From positions 62,001 through 126,000 of the forward strand of contig NZ_KE332377.1 of NCBI RefSeq assembly GCF_000409775.1: a stretch of DNA of 64,000 nt. The letters are read 5' to 3'. A model generated the notes under the pieces. That model saw only the letters and a list, made by a program, of their open reading frames with translations, did no database searches and was not told the origin of the DNA. Every line of letters starts with the position of its first letter. The first letter of the stretch is position 1. Made by a program: the position numbers and the translations under genes. Source of the DNA: Litchfieldella anticariensis FP35 = DSM 16096. GTDB lineage: Bacteria; Pseudomonadota; Gammaproteobacteria; Pseudomonadales; Halomonadaceae. Positions 39,845 through 50,938 of this stretch are shown here, one piece after another.

Positions 39845-40843
39845 TTAGATGACACCGCTGCTCAAAAGGTCATGCATATGCAAGGCGCCTATCGGCTTGC
39901 CGGTGTCGTCGACCACGGCCAATGCCGTGATACGGTTGTCTTCCATGACGCGAACTGCCTCGGCAGCGAGAATATTCGGGCCGATACGCTTGCCAGGTCG
40001 TGTCATGACATCATCGACCTTGAGGGTACGCAGGTCGCTATGCTGGTCGAGGGTGCGCCTCAGATCGCCATCGGTATAGACCCCCGCCAGCAGACCATTT
40101 GCGTCGACCACGCAGGTGAATCCCAATCCTTGGTGAGTGATTTCCAATAGTGCATCGCGTAATGGGCTGCCCAAGGGGATACTGGGCAGGCGGTCACCAC
40201 TGTGCATCAAGTCGCTGACCTTCAGAAGCAGGCGCCGGCCAAGGCTGCCACCAGGATGTGACAGAGCGAAATCCTCGGCCGTGAATCCGCGGGCTTCCAG
40301 TAGGGCAACCGCCAGCGCATCACCTAGCGCCAGAGCGGCGGTGGTCGAAGAGGTGGGCGCTAGGTCTAGCGGGCAGGCTTCACGCTCGACGCCAGCATCG
40401 AGATGGGCCTCGGCATGCCTGGCCAGGGTAGAAGCCGGTCGGCCCGTCATGCTGATCAAGGGCGTGCCCATGCGCTTGAGAAGTGGCAGTAGGGCGGTGA
40501 CTTCACTGGTTTCCCCTGAGTTCGAGAGTGCCAGCACTACATCGCCGGGAGTGATCATGCCCAGGTCACCGTGACTGGCTTCCCCAGGGTGGACGAAGAA
40601 AGCCGGAGTGCCGGTGCTGGCTAGCGTGGCTGCAATCTTGCCAGCAATATGGCCGGACTTGCCCATGCCAGTGACGACGACACGTCCTTGGCAGGCGAGT
40701 ATCAGTTCGCAGGCGCGGTCGAAATCCACGCCGAGCTTTGTGATCAGCGCATCGATGGCCTGCTGTTCGAGGAGCAGGGTGCGTCGTGCGCTGGCGCGAA
40801 AGGGAGAATCCTGGTCGGGTGTCATGGAAGCATCGTTAGTCAT
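39845..40843 (-). CDS. kdsD: arabinose-5-phosphate isomerase
   Basis: Converts ribulose-5-phosphate to arabinose-5-phosphate for KDO synthesis. The 332-residue protein has an SIS domain (about 50-180, VVVTGMGKSGHIAGKIAATLASTGTPAFFVHPGEASHGDLG) and two C-terminal CBS domains (about 215-332). The start is uncertain: ATG at 40843 or 40825, neither with a clear ribosome site; the longer frame from 40924 has no support. It is the first gene of the LPS block, divergent from mlaF. Confidence 0.93.
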   Translation of the reverse strand: MTNDASMTPDQDSPFRASARRTLLLEQQAIDALITKLGVDFDRACELILACQGRVVVTGMGKSGHIAGKIAATLASTGTPAFFVHPGEASHGDLGMITPGDVVLALSNSGETSEVTALLPLLKRMGTPLISMTGRPASTLARHAEAHLDAGVEREACPLDLAPTSSTTAALALGDALAVALLEARGFTAEDFALSHPGGSLGRRLLLKVSDLMHSGDRLPSIPLGSPLRDALLEITHQGLGFTCVVDANGLLAGVYTDGDLRRTLDQHSDLRTLKVDDVMTRPGKRIGPNILAAEAVRVMEDNRITALAVVDDTGKPIGALHMHDLLSSGVI

Positions 40844-41189
40844 GGGGGTGATTGTTGCCTGTTGTGCGATTTCGCTCAAGCGATGTTCACACTGTTGACT
40901 GTCAATACCCCCGATAGCTGGCATGGCCCGCCAGCATGGCTCTCACTCCGGCCTGATAGGCCGTGACAGCTCCGACAAGGCGGTCAGTACTCCGCCGCAG
41001 GCCAATGAGACCGACCGGGATGGCGATCGAAGGAGGTAGCATGGGATACAACATCCGCTGTTAGTAATTCGAGGGAGCCCATTAAACGTCCTGATGTAAC
41101 GAGGATGCAAGGCGAGTGCGGTCAGGCTGGCGGCAATGCGGTAAGTTAGGATACGATGTTCGATAATTTATGTCAGGGTTGAGGATACC
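40844..41189. other. 346-bp gap between kdsD and mlaF
   Basis: Divergent intergenic region that must hold promoters for the kdsD-lptB and mla operons. It contains a seven-codon open frame (41041-41064, MGYNIRC) directly after a strong AAGGAGGT site, and an AT-rich GATAAT-like box close to mlaF. E. coli has the antiporter gene yrbG next to kdsD; no trace of it is seen here. Confidence 0.6.
41041..41064 (+). other. possible seven-residue leader peptide upstream of mlaF
   Basis: ATG-GGA-TAC-AAC-ATC-CGC-TGT-TAG follows AAGGAGGT by 4 nt. The ribosome site is the strongest in the neighbourhood, yet no longer frame follows. It could be a leader peptide for the mla operon or the remnant of a lost gene. 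Confidence 0.3.
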
Positions 41190-42002
41190 ATGGACGACAC
41201 TCCCTTCGTGGTGGTGGAGGGGTTGCATTTTTCGCGCGGCGATACGGATATCTTTCGTGGTGTCGATTTGTCGATTCCGCGTGGCAAGATCACGGCGATC
41301 ATGGGCCCCAGTGGCACAGGCAAGACCACGTTGCTGAAACTGATTGGTGGTCAGCTCGTTCCCGATGCGGGACGCGTGTTGATCGACGGACAGAATGTTC
41401 ATGGGTTGTCACGTCGTGCCTTGTTCCGCTTGCGCCGTCGCATGGGCATGCTGTTCCAGAGCGGTGCGTTGTTCTCGGATCTGGATGTCTACGAGAACGT
41501 GGCTTTCCCCTTGCGTGTGCATACCGATCTTCCCGACGCCATGATTCGCGATGTGGTGTTGATGAAGCTGCAGGCGGTCGGGTTGAGAGGGGCCCGTCAT
41601 CTGATGCCCTCTGAGCTGTCCGGTGGCATGGCGCGACGAGTGGCGTTGGCACGCGCCATGGCCCTGGACCCCGAATTGATCCTCTACGATGAGCCCTTCG
41701 TGGGACAGGATCCGATTTCGATGGGAGTGCTGGTGCAACTGATCAAGCGCATCAACGAGGCGCTAGGTCTGACGGCAATAGTCGTGTCACATGATATCAA
41801 GGAGACGTTGTCGATCGCCGACTATGTCTATGTGATTTCTGATGGACATGTGATGGCCCAAGGCACTCCTCAAAGTCTGGATGTCGACCAGGATGCACGC
41901 GTCAGCCAATTCGTGCATGGCGAGCCTGACGGCCCGGTGCCTTTCCATTATCCGGCGGTCGACTTCTTTACCGATATCCTGAGTGCGGGAGCGAACCGAT
42001 GA
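41190..42002 (+). CDS. mlaF: phospholipid ABC transporter ATP-binding protein MlaF
   Basis: ATPase of the MlaFEDB complex that keeps the outer membrane asymmetric by moving phospholipids. Walker A is GPSGTGKTT (39-47), the signature [16 protein letters not shown], and Walker [16 protein letters not shown]. The 270-residue length is typical. GAGGAT precedes the ATG. It overlaps mlaE by 4 bp. Confidence 0.96.
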   Translation: MDDTPFVVVEGLHFSRGDTDIFRGVDLSIPRGKITAIMGPSGTGKTTLLKLIGGQLVPDAGRVLIDGQNVHGLSRRALFRLRRRMGMLFQSGALFSDLDVYENVAFPLRVHTDLPDAMIRDVVLMKLQAVGLRGARHLMPSELSGGMARRVALARAMALDPELILYDEPFVGQDPISMGVLVQLIKRINEALGLTAIVVSHDIKETLSIADYVYVISDGHVMAQGTPQSLDVDQDARVSQFVHGEPDGPVPFHYPAVDFFTDILSAGANR

Positions 42003-42781
42003 TCGGACGTATCCAGCAGCTTGGTCGGTATGGTTGCGACCTTCTGGAGGCGCTTGGGCGTGCCGGTATCTTCCTGGGGCTCTCTTCCGTAGGGGTGCCG
42101 TCTCGCGAAGGCTGGCACTTGTGGCTGCGTCAGATGCACTTCGTCGGGGTGCTGTCATTGGCCATCGTGCTGGTGTCGGGGCTGTTCATTGGCATGGTGC
42201 TGGCGTTGCAAGGTTATACCATCCTGGTCGATTTCGGGGCCGAGCAGGCGCTTGGTCAGATGGTGGCGCTGTCATTATTGCGGGAGCTGGCCCCAGTAGT
42301 CAGTGCGCTGCTGTTCGCCGGGCGTGCAGGATCGGCGTTGACGGCCGAGATCGGTTTGATGAAGGCCACCGAGCAACTCTCCAGCATGGAGATGATTGGT
42401 GTCGATCCACTGCGGCGGGTGGTGGCACCGCGATTGTGGGCAGGTTTCGTGTCGTTGCCCTTGCTTACCGTGGGGTTCAGCGTGGTGGGAATCTGGGGGG
42501 GCTATCTGGTCGGAGTCGAGTGGTTAGGGGTCTTCAATGGTTCTTACTGGGGCAACATGCAGGAGAGCGTCGATTTCATTGCTGACATCGGCAATGGCAT
42601 CGTCAAGAGTCTGGTGTTCGCCCTAGTGGTGACATGGATTGCGGTTTTCCAGGGATATGATCTGGTTCCCACGGCGGAGGGGATATCTCGCGCTACGACG
42701 CGTACGGTCGTGTATTCGTCGCTGGCCGTGCTGGGATTGGATTTCGTGCTGACCGCGCTGATGTTTGGAGAACTGGGATGA
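41999..42781 (+). CDS. mlaE: phospholipid ABC transporter permease MlaE
   Basis: A 260-residue inner-membrane permease with about five hydrophobic segments. Conserved blocks [53 protein letters not shown] mark the MlaE family. It is coupled by 4-bp overlaps to mlaF upstream and mlaD downstream. Confidence 0.96.
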   Translation: MIGRIQQLGRYGCDLLEALGRAGIFLGLSSVGVPSREGWHLWLRQMHFVGVLSLAIVLVSGLFIGMVLALQGYTILVDFGAEQALGQMVALSLLRELAPVVSALLFAGRAGSALTAEIGLMKATEQLSSMEMIGVDPLRRVVAPRLWAGFVSLPLLTVGFSVVGIWGGYLVGVEWLGVFNGSYWGNMQESVDFIADIGNGIVKSLVFALVVTWIAVFQGYDLVPTAEGISRATTRTVVYSSLAVLGLDFVLTALMFGELG

Positions 42782-43248
42782 AGCGCAGCAAGATGATGGA
42801 ATTGGGGGTTGGTCTGTTCATGCTGGCCGGCATCGCAGGCCTGATATTCCTCGGCCTGCGGGTCAGTGGTCTCAACCTGGCCGGGCCAGGTGCGGGCGAT
42901 ACGTTCCAATTGCAGGCCAATTTCGCCAATGTCGGTGGTCTGAAGCCGCGGGCCCGGGTCACCATGGCGGGGGTCAATGTCGGGCGTGTGGTGAATATCG
43001 AACTGAATACCGAATGGTATGACGCTCAGGTCACCCTGGAACTGGATGACAAGCTCGAGGGGAAACTGTCTCGTGATACCACAGCCTCGATCTTGACGTC
43101 GGGCTTGCTTGGTGAGCAATACGTTGGGTTGTCGGTGGGAGGGGACCCCGAAACCCTCAGCGATGGCGATACCATCCGCGATACGCAGTCGGCGCTGGTA
43201 CTGGAAGAGCTTATCCAGCAATTCGTGTCGAACATGGTCAATGAGTGA
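42778..43248 (+). CDS. mlaD: phospholipid transport system substrate-binding protein MlaD
   Basis: A 156-residue MCE-domain protein anchored by one N-terminal helix (about 10-28); it forms the hexameric periplasmic ring of the Mla complex. The MCE region runs from [30 protein letters not shown] to [16 protein letters not shown]. Overlaps mlaE by 4 bp. Confidence 0.95.
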   Translation: MKRSKMMELGVGLFMLAGIAGLIFLGLRVSGLNLAGPGAGDTFQLQANFANVGGLKPRARVTMAGVNVGRVVNIELNTEWYDAQVTLELDDKLEGKLSRDTTASILTSGLLGEQYVGLSVGGDPETLSDGDTIRDTQSALVLEELIQQFVSNMVNE

Positions 43249-43264
43249 AGTGAGAGGCAATGGT

Positions 43265-43945
43265 ATGGTCTTGGGAAACGGTATGTCTCAATTCTCGATG
43301 GCGGTTAGGATGTGGCGCTCGGTGTTGCTGGCATTATCTCTGGTCTTGATCGCTCTACCGGTTCATAGCCAGGAGGAAACTCGTCCCGAACAGATGATTC
43401 GCAATAGTATCGATGAATTGATGGGGCAGATTGAGGGGCGCCGGGACTACTTCGCCGAGAATATCGAGGAACTCGAATCGCTGGTTGAGGACAGTCTCGT
43501 GGATGTTGCCGATTTTCGCTATATCGGTGCCAGCGTAATGGGGCGTTACTTCAACAATGCCACTCCGGAACAGCGCTCGCGTTTCGTCGATACCTTCCGT
43601 CAGACATTGATCGATACTTATGCCAAGGGACTGGTCACTTTCGACTATCGCGAGTTGCGCGTGCTCGATGATCAGCAAGAACGTCGTTACGAGGATCAGG
43701 CCAGTGTCACCATGGAGGTCGTAGCCACCAACGGTGAGGTCTATCCGGTAAGTTATACGCTGCGTCGATCCAATGGCGAATGGCGGGTCGTGAATGTCAT
43801 CGTCAATGGCATCAACCTGGGGTTGACCTTCCGTAACCAGTTCGACCAGGCCATGCGTGAGCAAAATCGTGACTACGATGCAGTGATCAATGGCTGGTCG
43901 CCAGAGGTTGGCGTCGAGGAACTCGAGGAAGGGGCCACATCATGA
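43265..43945 (+). CDS. mlaC: periplasmic phospholipid-binding protein MlaC
   Basis: Carries phospholipids between the outer-membrane MlaA complex and MlaFEDB. The protein has a signal peptide ending at LPVHSQEE and the MlaC/Ttg2D domain (ASVMGRYFNNATPEQRSRFVDTFRQTLIDTYAKGL). The start is uncertain: ATG 43265 (226 residues, GAGAGG upstream), 43283, or 43241 overlapping mlaD. It overlaps mlaB by 4 bp. Confidence 0.93.
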   Translation: MVLGNGMSQFSMAVRMWRSVLLALSLVLIALPVHSQEETRPEQMIRNSIDELMGQIEGRRDYFAENIEELESLVEDSLVDVADFRYIGASVMGRYFNNATPEQRSRFVDTFRQTLIDTYAKGLVTFDYRELRVLDDQQERRYEDQASVTMEVVATNGEVYPVSYTLRRSNGEWRVVNVIVNGINLGLTFRNQFDQAMREQNRDYDAVINGWSPEVGVEELEEGATS

Positions 43946-44274
43946 CCTTGCTGCTCGACCGGCAGGGAGTGCGGCTGAAGAGTGAAGATGCCGGGCTGGC
44001 TGTTACCGGCCAGGTGGACTTCGAAGCGGCGGCGGCGCTGGCAGCAAAGGGGCGTGATTGGCTGGCAGCCCAAGCCCCGGGGGCGAAGGTCCAATTCGAC
44101 TTGCGGGGCGTCGACCGGGTCAGCAGCGCCGCATTGAGCGTGCTGCTGGACTGGACTAGAGGCGCCCGAGCCGCAGGGCTGGAAGTGTGTGGTGTGGTGT
44201 TATCACCACCACTGGCAAGGTTGACAGCGGTGGCCGGGTTGGATGCCCTGCTGCCGCTGACCGAACCCGGTTGA
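43942..44274 (+). CDS. mlaB: STAS-domain protein MlaB
   Basis: A 110-residue cytoplasmic STAS protein that binds MlaF and stabilises the transporter. The fold is suggested by QVDFEAAAALAAKGRDWL, VQFDLRGVDRVSSAALSVLLDWTR and the Ala/Leu-rich C-terminal helix. Last gene of mlaFEDCB; ibaG starts 112 bp downstream. Confidence 0.88.
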   Translation: MTLLLDRQGVRLKSEDAGLAVTGQVDFEAAAALAAKGRDWLAAQAPGAKVQFDLRGVDRVSSAALSVLLDWTRGARAAGLEVCGVVLSPPLARLTAVAGLDALLPLTEPG

Positions 44275-44386
44275 TCCTCAATCCATGTCTGTCATCGCCT
44301 TTGCGGGCACTTTTCATTACCATGGGGGCTTTCCGTCCTGATGACAGGGCGCCGACCACCTATCGTGTGCAAGGAGTCTCCTTTCC

Positions 44387-45918
<1,532 letters not shown>

Positions 45919-45952
45919 AAGCGCTCCCCTAATTCACGAACTGAAGTCGCTT

Positions 45953-46612
45953 ATGAACAAGCAATTGATATTGGCCCTGTCCAAGGGGCGTATTCTCGAC
46001 GAAACATTGCCGTTGCTGGCTGATGCTGGGATCGAGCCAGCCGAGGATCTTGGTGGTAGTCGCAAGTTGTTGTTCGACACCAACCTGCCGGACGTCAAGC
46101 TGGTGATCATTCGTGCCACCGACGTGCCCACTTATGTGCAGCTCGGGGCAGCCGACCTGGGGGTCGCTGGCAAGGATGTGCTGCTCGAACATGGTGCTGA
46201 AGGCTTGTACGAGCCCCTTGATTTGGAGATCGCCAAGTGTCGCTTGATGACTGCCGGGGTGAAAGGGGCTGAGCCGGCACGAGCACGTCGCCGAGTCGCC
46301 ACCAAGTTCGTCGATGTGGCGCGTCGCTACTATGCCGAGCAGGGTATTCAGGCCGAGGTCATCAAGCTTTATGGTGCCATGGAGTTGGCACCGCTGATGA
46401 ATTTGGCTGATGAAATCGTCGATATCGTCGATACCGGCAATACCTTGCGTGCCAATGGCATGGAGCCACGTGAGTTGATTGCTGATATCAGTACTCGGCT
46501 GGTGGTCAACAAAGCAGCCATGACCATGAAGCATGAAACGCTGAAACCCTTGATCGAGCGACTCCGCCAAGCTGTCGCCAAGCGCAGGGCTTCTCAGGAT
46601 GTATCGGCCTGA
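45953..46612 (+). CDS. hisG: ATP phosphoribosyltransferase, short form
   Basis: First enzyme of histidine synthesis. The 219-residue protein starts [27 protein letters not shown] and ends shortly after the catalytic domain, lacking the C-terminal ACT-like regulatory domain. Such short forms normally need the regulatory subunit HisZ, which is not in this window. It is followed by hisD. An upstream in-frame extension into murA is a shadow. Confidence 0.95.
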   Translation: MNKQLILALSKGRILDETLPLLADAGIEPAEDLGGSRKLLFDTNLPDVKLVIIRATDVPTYVQLGAADLGVAGKDVLLEHGAEGLYEPLDLEIAKCRLMTAGVKGAEPARARRRVATKFVDVARRYYAEQGIQAEVIKLYGAMELAPLMNLADEIVDIVDTGNTLRANGMEPRELIADISTRLVVNKAAMTMKHETLKPLIERLRQAVAKRRASQDVSA

Positions 46613-46674
46613 GTTGGTCATGATGTCTTGGGTCGGCGTTTGTCACTGAAACAGATAACCAAGCAGAGAATGCC

Positions 46675-47997
46675 ATGACCGATAGTGTTGTCCGTGAACT
46701 GGAGATATCCCGCTTATCGACCCGGGAGACGGATTTCGAGGCTCGCCTGGAATCGTTGCTCTGTTGGGAGGGTGTATCCAGTAGCGAGGTTCAACAACGG
46801 GTCGATGAGATCATCGAGGCTGTAAAGACTCGTGGTGACACCGCTCTGGTCGAGTATTCCAATCGCTTCGACCGTTTGTCGGCTTCGAGCATGGAGGAAC
46901 TCACCTTGGGGGCCGAGCGGTTGCGTAAGGCTTTCGACGGTCTCCCCGAAGACCAACGTAACGCCCTGGCTGCCGCCGCCGAGCGCATTCGTGCCTACCA
47001 CCAGCATCAGCGGCCTGAGTCGTGGCGCTATACCGAGGCTGATGGCAGCGTGCTCGGTCAGCAGGTCACGCCACTAGACCGAGCTGGTATCTATGTCCCG
47101 GGCGGCAAGGCTGCTTACCCTTCCTCGGTGTTGATGAACGCCATTCCTGCCCATGTCGCTGGGGTTCGCGAGATCGTCATGGTGGTGCCAACCCCCGATG
47201 GTGTGCTCAATGAACTGGTCTTGGCAGCGGCCCACTTGGCTGGGGTCGATCACGTATTCACCATCGGCGGGGCCCAGGCAGTGGCAGCCCTAGCGTATGG
47301 TACCGAGACGGTGCCGCGTGTCGACAAGATCGTCGGGCCGGGCAACATCTACGTGGCGACCGCCAAGCGGGCAGTGTTTGGACAGGTTGGAATCGATATG
47401 ATTGCCGGCCCCTCGGAGATCCTGGTGGTATCCGATGGTGGCACCAACCCCGAGTGGTTGGCCATGGACCTGTTTTCCCAGGCCGAACACGATGAGGATG
47501 CCCAGGCAATTCTGGTGGGGTGGGATGCCGAGCATCTTGCGGCAGTTGAGTCAGCCATGGCGAGACTGCTGCCCACCATGGAGCGTGAGGCGATCATCCG
47601 GGTGTCGCTGAAGGCGCGAGGTGCCACGATCTTGTGTGCCGATCGCGAAGAGGCGGTGGCACTGATCAATCGTATTGCACCAGAGCACCTGGAGTTGTCG
47701 ATAGAGGAACCCGAGTCGCTGCTGCCTGATATCCGGCATGCGGGCGCCATTTTCATGGGGCGTTACACGGCTGAAGCCCTAGGCGATTACTGCGCCGGCC
47801 CTAATCATGTGCTACCGACTTCGGGTACGGCACGCTTCTCTTCCCCGCTCGGCGTTTATGATTTCCAGAAACGCTCTTCGATCATTCACTGTTCGCCCGA
47901 CGGTGCTTCCCAGCTCGGCAGGACGGCTGCGGTGCTGGCGCGTGGCGAATCACTCACCGCTCACGCCCGCTCAGCTGAATATCGCATCAAGGACTGA
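46675..47997 (+). CDS. hisD: histidinol dehydrogenase
   Basis: A 440-residue NAD-dependent enzyme that oxidises histidinol to histidine in two steps, using zinc. Conserved blocks are [60 protein letters not shown] and [16 protein letters not shown] (zinc and catalytic residues), and [29 protein letters not shown]. It follows hisG by 62 bp. It converges with the algW gene across a strong hairpin. Confidence 0.97.
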   Translation: MTDSVVRELEISRLSTRETDFEARLESLLCWEGVSSSEVQQRVDEIIEAVKTRGDTALVEYSNRFDRLSASSMEELTLGAERLRKAFDGLPEDQRNALAAAAERIRAYHQHQRPESWRYTEADGSVLGQQVTPLDRAGIYVPGGKAAYPSSVLMNAIPAHVAGVREIVMVVPTPDGVLNELVLAAAHLAGVDHVFTIGGAQAVAALAYGTETVPRVDKIVGPGNIYVATAKRAVFGQVGIDMIAGPSEILVVSDGGTNPEWLAMDLFSQAEHDEDAQAILVGWDAEHLAAVESAMARLLPTMEREAIIRVSLKARGATILCADREEAVALINRIAPEHLELSIEEPESLLPDIRHAGAIFMGRYTAEALGDYCAGPNHVLPTSGTARFSSPLGVYDFQKRSSIIHCSPDGASQLGRTAAVLARGESLTAHARSAEYRIKD

Positions 47998-48050
47998 TTT
48001 CCCCGCGATCCTTGCCACTGGGTAAGGCATGGTGCCACAAGTCTGGAGAT

Positions 48051-48081
48051 GACAAGGCCTCGTCAATGACGAGGCCTTGTC
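48051..48081. terminator. perfect 14-bp hairpin between hisD and algW
   Basis: GACAAGGCCTCGTC and its exact complement are separated by the 3-nt loop AAT. There is no T-tract on either strand, so it may stabilise the 3' ends of the convergent transcripts rather than terminate them. It lies 54 bp after hisD and 39 bp after the algW stop. Confidence 0.55.
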
Positions 48082-48119
48082 CATGTGCGAGGCTTGGTCA
48101 ATGTGCTAGTGGTAGCGGC

Positions 48120-49346
48120 TCAGCGCTCTGTTTGGGGCATTTCCGGTGTTGGCCGCTCGCCGACCTCAAGCGTCACATCCATGCGTTGGCCATTGCGAAC
48201 CACTTGTACTGGGAGTTCCGTACCGGGCTCGATGGCAGCGATATCGGCCATGACGACACGTGGATCCAGAATGGGGCGGCCGTCGACTTTCAGCAATACG
48301 TCTCCCGGTCGTAGCCCGGCTTCGGCGGCCGGGCCATCGGGAACGACACCGGCAATCACCACACCCCCAAGACTGTTGAGACCGAATGAAGCCGCCAGTT
48401 CCTGGGTCATTTCCTGTGCTTCGACCCCTAGCCAACCACGGATTACTCGCCCTTGCGTGACCAGTTCTTCGAGGATACCCCGCGCTAGATTGGAGGGGAT
48501 CGCGAACCCGATTCCCTGAGAGCCTCCGGAACGAGAAAAAATGGCGGTGTTGATACCCACCAGCGCACCTTCAGGGTTGATCAGTGCTCCGCCTGAGTTG
48601 CCAGGATTGATGGCGGCATCGGTCTGGATGAAGTCTTCGTAGGCATTGAGACCTAGATGACTGCGCCCGGTGGCGCTGATGATGCCCATGGTCACGGTCT
48701 GGCCAACCCCAAAAGGATTGCCGATAGCCATAGCCACATCGCCGACGACGGCCTCACCTGAGTCGGCCATGGCGATGACTGGCAAGTCGTCGAGATCGAT
48801 TTTCAATACTGCCAGATCGCTCTCGGGATCGGTACCGACTACCTCGGCCAGGGTTTCGCGACCATCACGCAATGCGACCTGAATCTGATCAGCACCGCTG
48901 ATCACGTGATGGTTGGTCAGAACATAACCCTCTGCGCTCACGATTACCCCGGACCCCAGGCTCGACAGCATACGTTGGCGACGGGGCATGTTGTCACCAA
49001 AGAATTGACGGAAGAACGGGTCGGACATCAGAGGATGCTGTTCTTGCTCGACCACTCGCGATGAGTAGACATTGACTACGGCTGGAGCGGCGCGAGACAC
49101 GGCATCGGCATAGCTGACAGGCCCTTGCTCACGGGACATGGGGGCGGCATTGACAACGTCAGGGGGGGAGCGAACGCTTTCCTGCTGTGCGACTGGTTGG
49201 GGTTGGCCGGTGGGCTGTGCCGGGGCCGTTGGCTGTGGCTCGGAGGGGGCACTTCCCATCAGGCCAGGAAACGCATAAAGCAACACGATGGCCAGCAGTA
49301 TTCCACTGATGGTTGGCCAGACGTAAGGCATCAAGTTTCGACGCAT
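48120..49346 (-). CDS. algW: DegS/AlgW-type periplasmic serine protease
   Basis: A 408-residue HtrA-family protease with an N-terminal membrane anchor (about 8-28), a Pro/Gln-rich linker (about 35-65), a trypsin-like domain with the triad His147 (TNHHVI), Asp177 (ESDLAVLKI) and Ser251 (GNSGGAL), and one PDZ domain (about 290-380). The single PDZ and membrane anchor fit DegS/AlgW, which cleaves anti-sigma factor RseA/MucA, rather than the two-PDZ DegP. The ATG at 49346 has AAGGA upstream. It is convergent with hisD. Confidence 0.9.
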   Translation of the reverse strand: MRRNLMPYVWPTISGILLAIVLLYAFPGLMGSAPSEPQPTAPAQPTGQPQPVAQQESVRSPPDVVNAAPMSREQGPVSYADAVSRAAPAVVNVYSSRVVEQEQHPLMSDPFFRQFFGDNMPRRQRMLSSLGSGVIVSAEGYVLTNHHVISGADQIQVALRDGRETLAEVVGTDPESDLAVLKIDLDDLPVIAMADSGEAVVGDVAMAIGNPFGVGQTVTMGIISATGRSHLGLNAYEDFIQTDAAINPGNSGGALINPEGALVGINTAIFSRSGGSQGIGFAIPSNLARGILEELVTQGRVIRGWLGVEAQEMTQELAASFGLNSLGGVVIAGVVPDGPAAEAGLRPGDVLLKVDGRPILDPRVVMADIAAIEPGTELPVQVVRNGQRMDVTLEVGERPTPEMPQTER

Positions 49347-49450
49347 GCAAGAGTCCTTGGTTGACAGGGCGGTCGCTGGTATTTGCCGCAATCGTTACAA
49401 TGGCGACATTGTAACACTGCTGTTGAGGCCATGCCCGGAGGGGGTAACCG

Positions 49451-50209
49451 ATGATATCCCGTGATGAACTGGTACGAGCTTGCGATGCATTGCTGCGGGT
49501 CGAGCGATTCAAGGACTACACCGTCAATGGGCTGCAAGTTTCGGGAAATAAGCGTGTCGCGCGCGTGCTAAGCGGTGTCACGGCTTGTCAGGCCTTACTT
49601 GATGAAGCAGTGGCCTGGGATGCTGATCTGGTGCTAGTGCATCACGGCTATTTCTGGAAAAACGAACCGGTAGCGGTCACTGGCATGAAGCGTCAGCGTT
49701 TGGCGACACTGCTGGCGCATGATATCAACCTATTGGCCTATCACTTGCCACTGGATGCGCATCCGGAGTTGGGTAACAACGCGCAGCTGGCGAAGTGCCT
49801 GGATTTTACGGTAGAAGGTTGTGCCGATGGGGAAGTGGGAGAAGGGCTATTGTGGCTGGGGTGCCCTCCGCGCAGCATGGATAGTTGGGGTTTGGCGGCT
49901 CATATCGATGAGTGCCTGTCACGAGAGCCCTTGTTGATCGACGGAGGCGTTGGGGAGATCGAGCGTGTGGCGTGGTGTACTGGAGGGGCGCAGGACATGA
50001 TCATGTCAGCCTTCGAGGCTGGAGCCACTGCCTTTGTTTCCGGTGAGATTTCCGAGCGGACCACGCATCTGGCCAGAGAGATGGGTATTAGCTACCTGGC
50101 TGCTGGTCACCATGCCACAGAGCGCTATGGAGTGCAGGCCTTGGGTGAGTGGCTGGCCAGTGAATTCGGTGTGACGCACAGGTTTGTGGATATTGATAAT
50201 CCTGCCTAG
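49451..50209 (+). CDS. Nif3-like dinuclear metal centre protein (YbgI family)
   Basis: A 252-residue member of the Nif3/YbgI family, which forms hexamers with a two-metal centre; its physiological role is unsettled. Metal ligands appear in VLVHHGYFWK, YHLPLDAHPELGNNAQL and near the C-terminus in AAGHHATERYGVQALGEWL. It starts at the ATG after GGGGGTAACCG. The region to the convergent zapG gene is under 100 bp. Confidence 0.88.
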   Translation: MISRDELVRACDALLRVERFKDYTVNGLQVSGNKRVARVLSGVTACQALLDEAVAWDADLVLVHHGYFWKNEPVAVTGMKRQRLATLLAHDINLLAYHLPLDAHPELGNNAQLAKCLDFTVEGCADGEVGEGLLWLGCPPRSMDSWGLAAHIDECLSREPLLIDGGVGEIERVAWCTGGAQDMIMSAFEAGATAFVSGEISERTTHLAREMGISYLAAGHHATERYGVQALGEWLASEFGVTHRFVDIDNPA

Positions 50210-50305
50210 TCATGCCTGAAGCCGCCCATGTCTGAAACATGTTCGGCTTTCGTTCGCCGGCCCTCCAGAGTTGGCGATAGCACAGGCATGGCGATAGCGT
50301 GAATA

Positions 50306-50752
50306 TCAGTATCTAGGTGGTTGAGCGGCGGGTTCCTCCTCGCCGCGACGCAGGCCGAAATCTTCGGCGAGGGTACCGTGGTCGCCATCGGCATAGTCGC
50401 GGGGCATAGTGGGGGATTCGGTCGTGCTCTCGGCGTCCTCATGAGAGGAGCTGGCAAAACGGCGTCTGATTTGCAAGTCGTCGCACAGCTGTTCCGCCCC
50501 TTGGGCGAGTTGCTGTTCGAGTTCCTGGCTTTGTCGCTGGATGCTGCTGACCAGATCGGCGGCTCTGGCAAAATGATCGTTCAGCGAGTCCTTCACTTGG
50601 CTGAGTTCCAGCTCGGTTTCGGCGAGGCGCTGACGGACCTTCTGGTTACGCGCCACATTGGCATTGAGCAAGTGATAGCCGAGGGCGCCGATGCCGATGC
50701 CGGCAAGGCCGCTGACAATCGCCAGAATCCAGTCGATGTTACTCTCGTACAC
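50306..50752 (-). CDS. zapG: cell-division protein ZapG (YhcB, DUF1043)
   Basis: A 148-residue protein with one N-terminal membrane helix (about 7-27, WILAIVSGLAGIGIGALGYHLL) and a coiled coil (about 40-90), as in the YhcB family that interacts with division and envelope-synthesis proteins. The C-terminus is acidic and low in complexity. It is divergent from zapE. Confidence 0.9.
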   Translation of the reverse strand: MYESNIDWILAIVSGLAGIGIGALGYHLLNANVARNQKVRQRLAETELELSQVKDSLNDHFARAADLVSSIQRQSQELEQQLAQGAEQLCDDLQIRRRFASSSHEDAESTTESPTMPRDYADGDHGTLAEDFGLRRGEEEPAAQPPRY

Positions 50753-50893
50753 GTTGTTCCCCTTCGATGCTGTTCCCAGAGGCTGTCGTCATGCTCTGGG
50801 CGCCACACTGGCGGCCCCATTATATGGGGGAGGGCAAGACCTAGGTCAATGCGTTAGGCATCGCCGTTACATGCGAAACACTGGTTGGGAACG

Positions 50894-50899
50894 TATAAT
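50894..50899 (+). promoter_or_regulatory. consensus -10 box for zapE
   Basis: A perfect TATAAT lies 40 bp before the zapE start. No convincing -35 box at 16-18 bp spacing is present, so only the -10 is called. Confidence 0.45.
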
Positions 50900-50938
50900 G
50901 GCAGCTCGCCGAGCAGACGCCGAGGTAGCCAAGACGCC

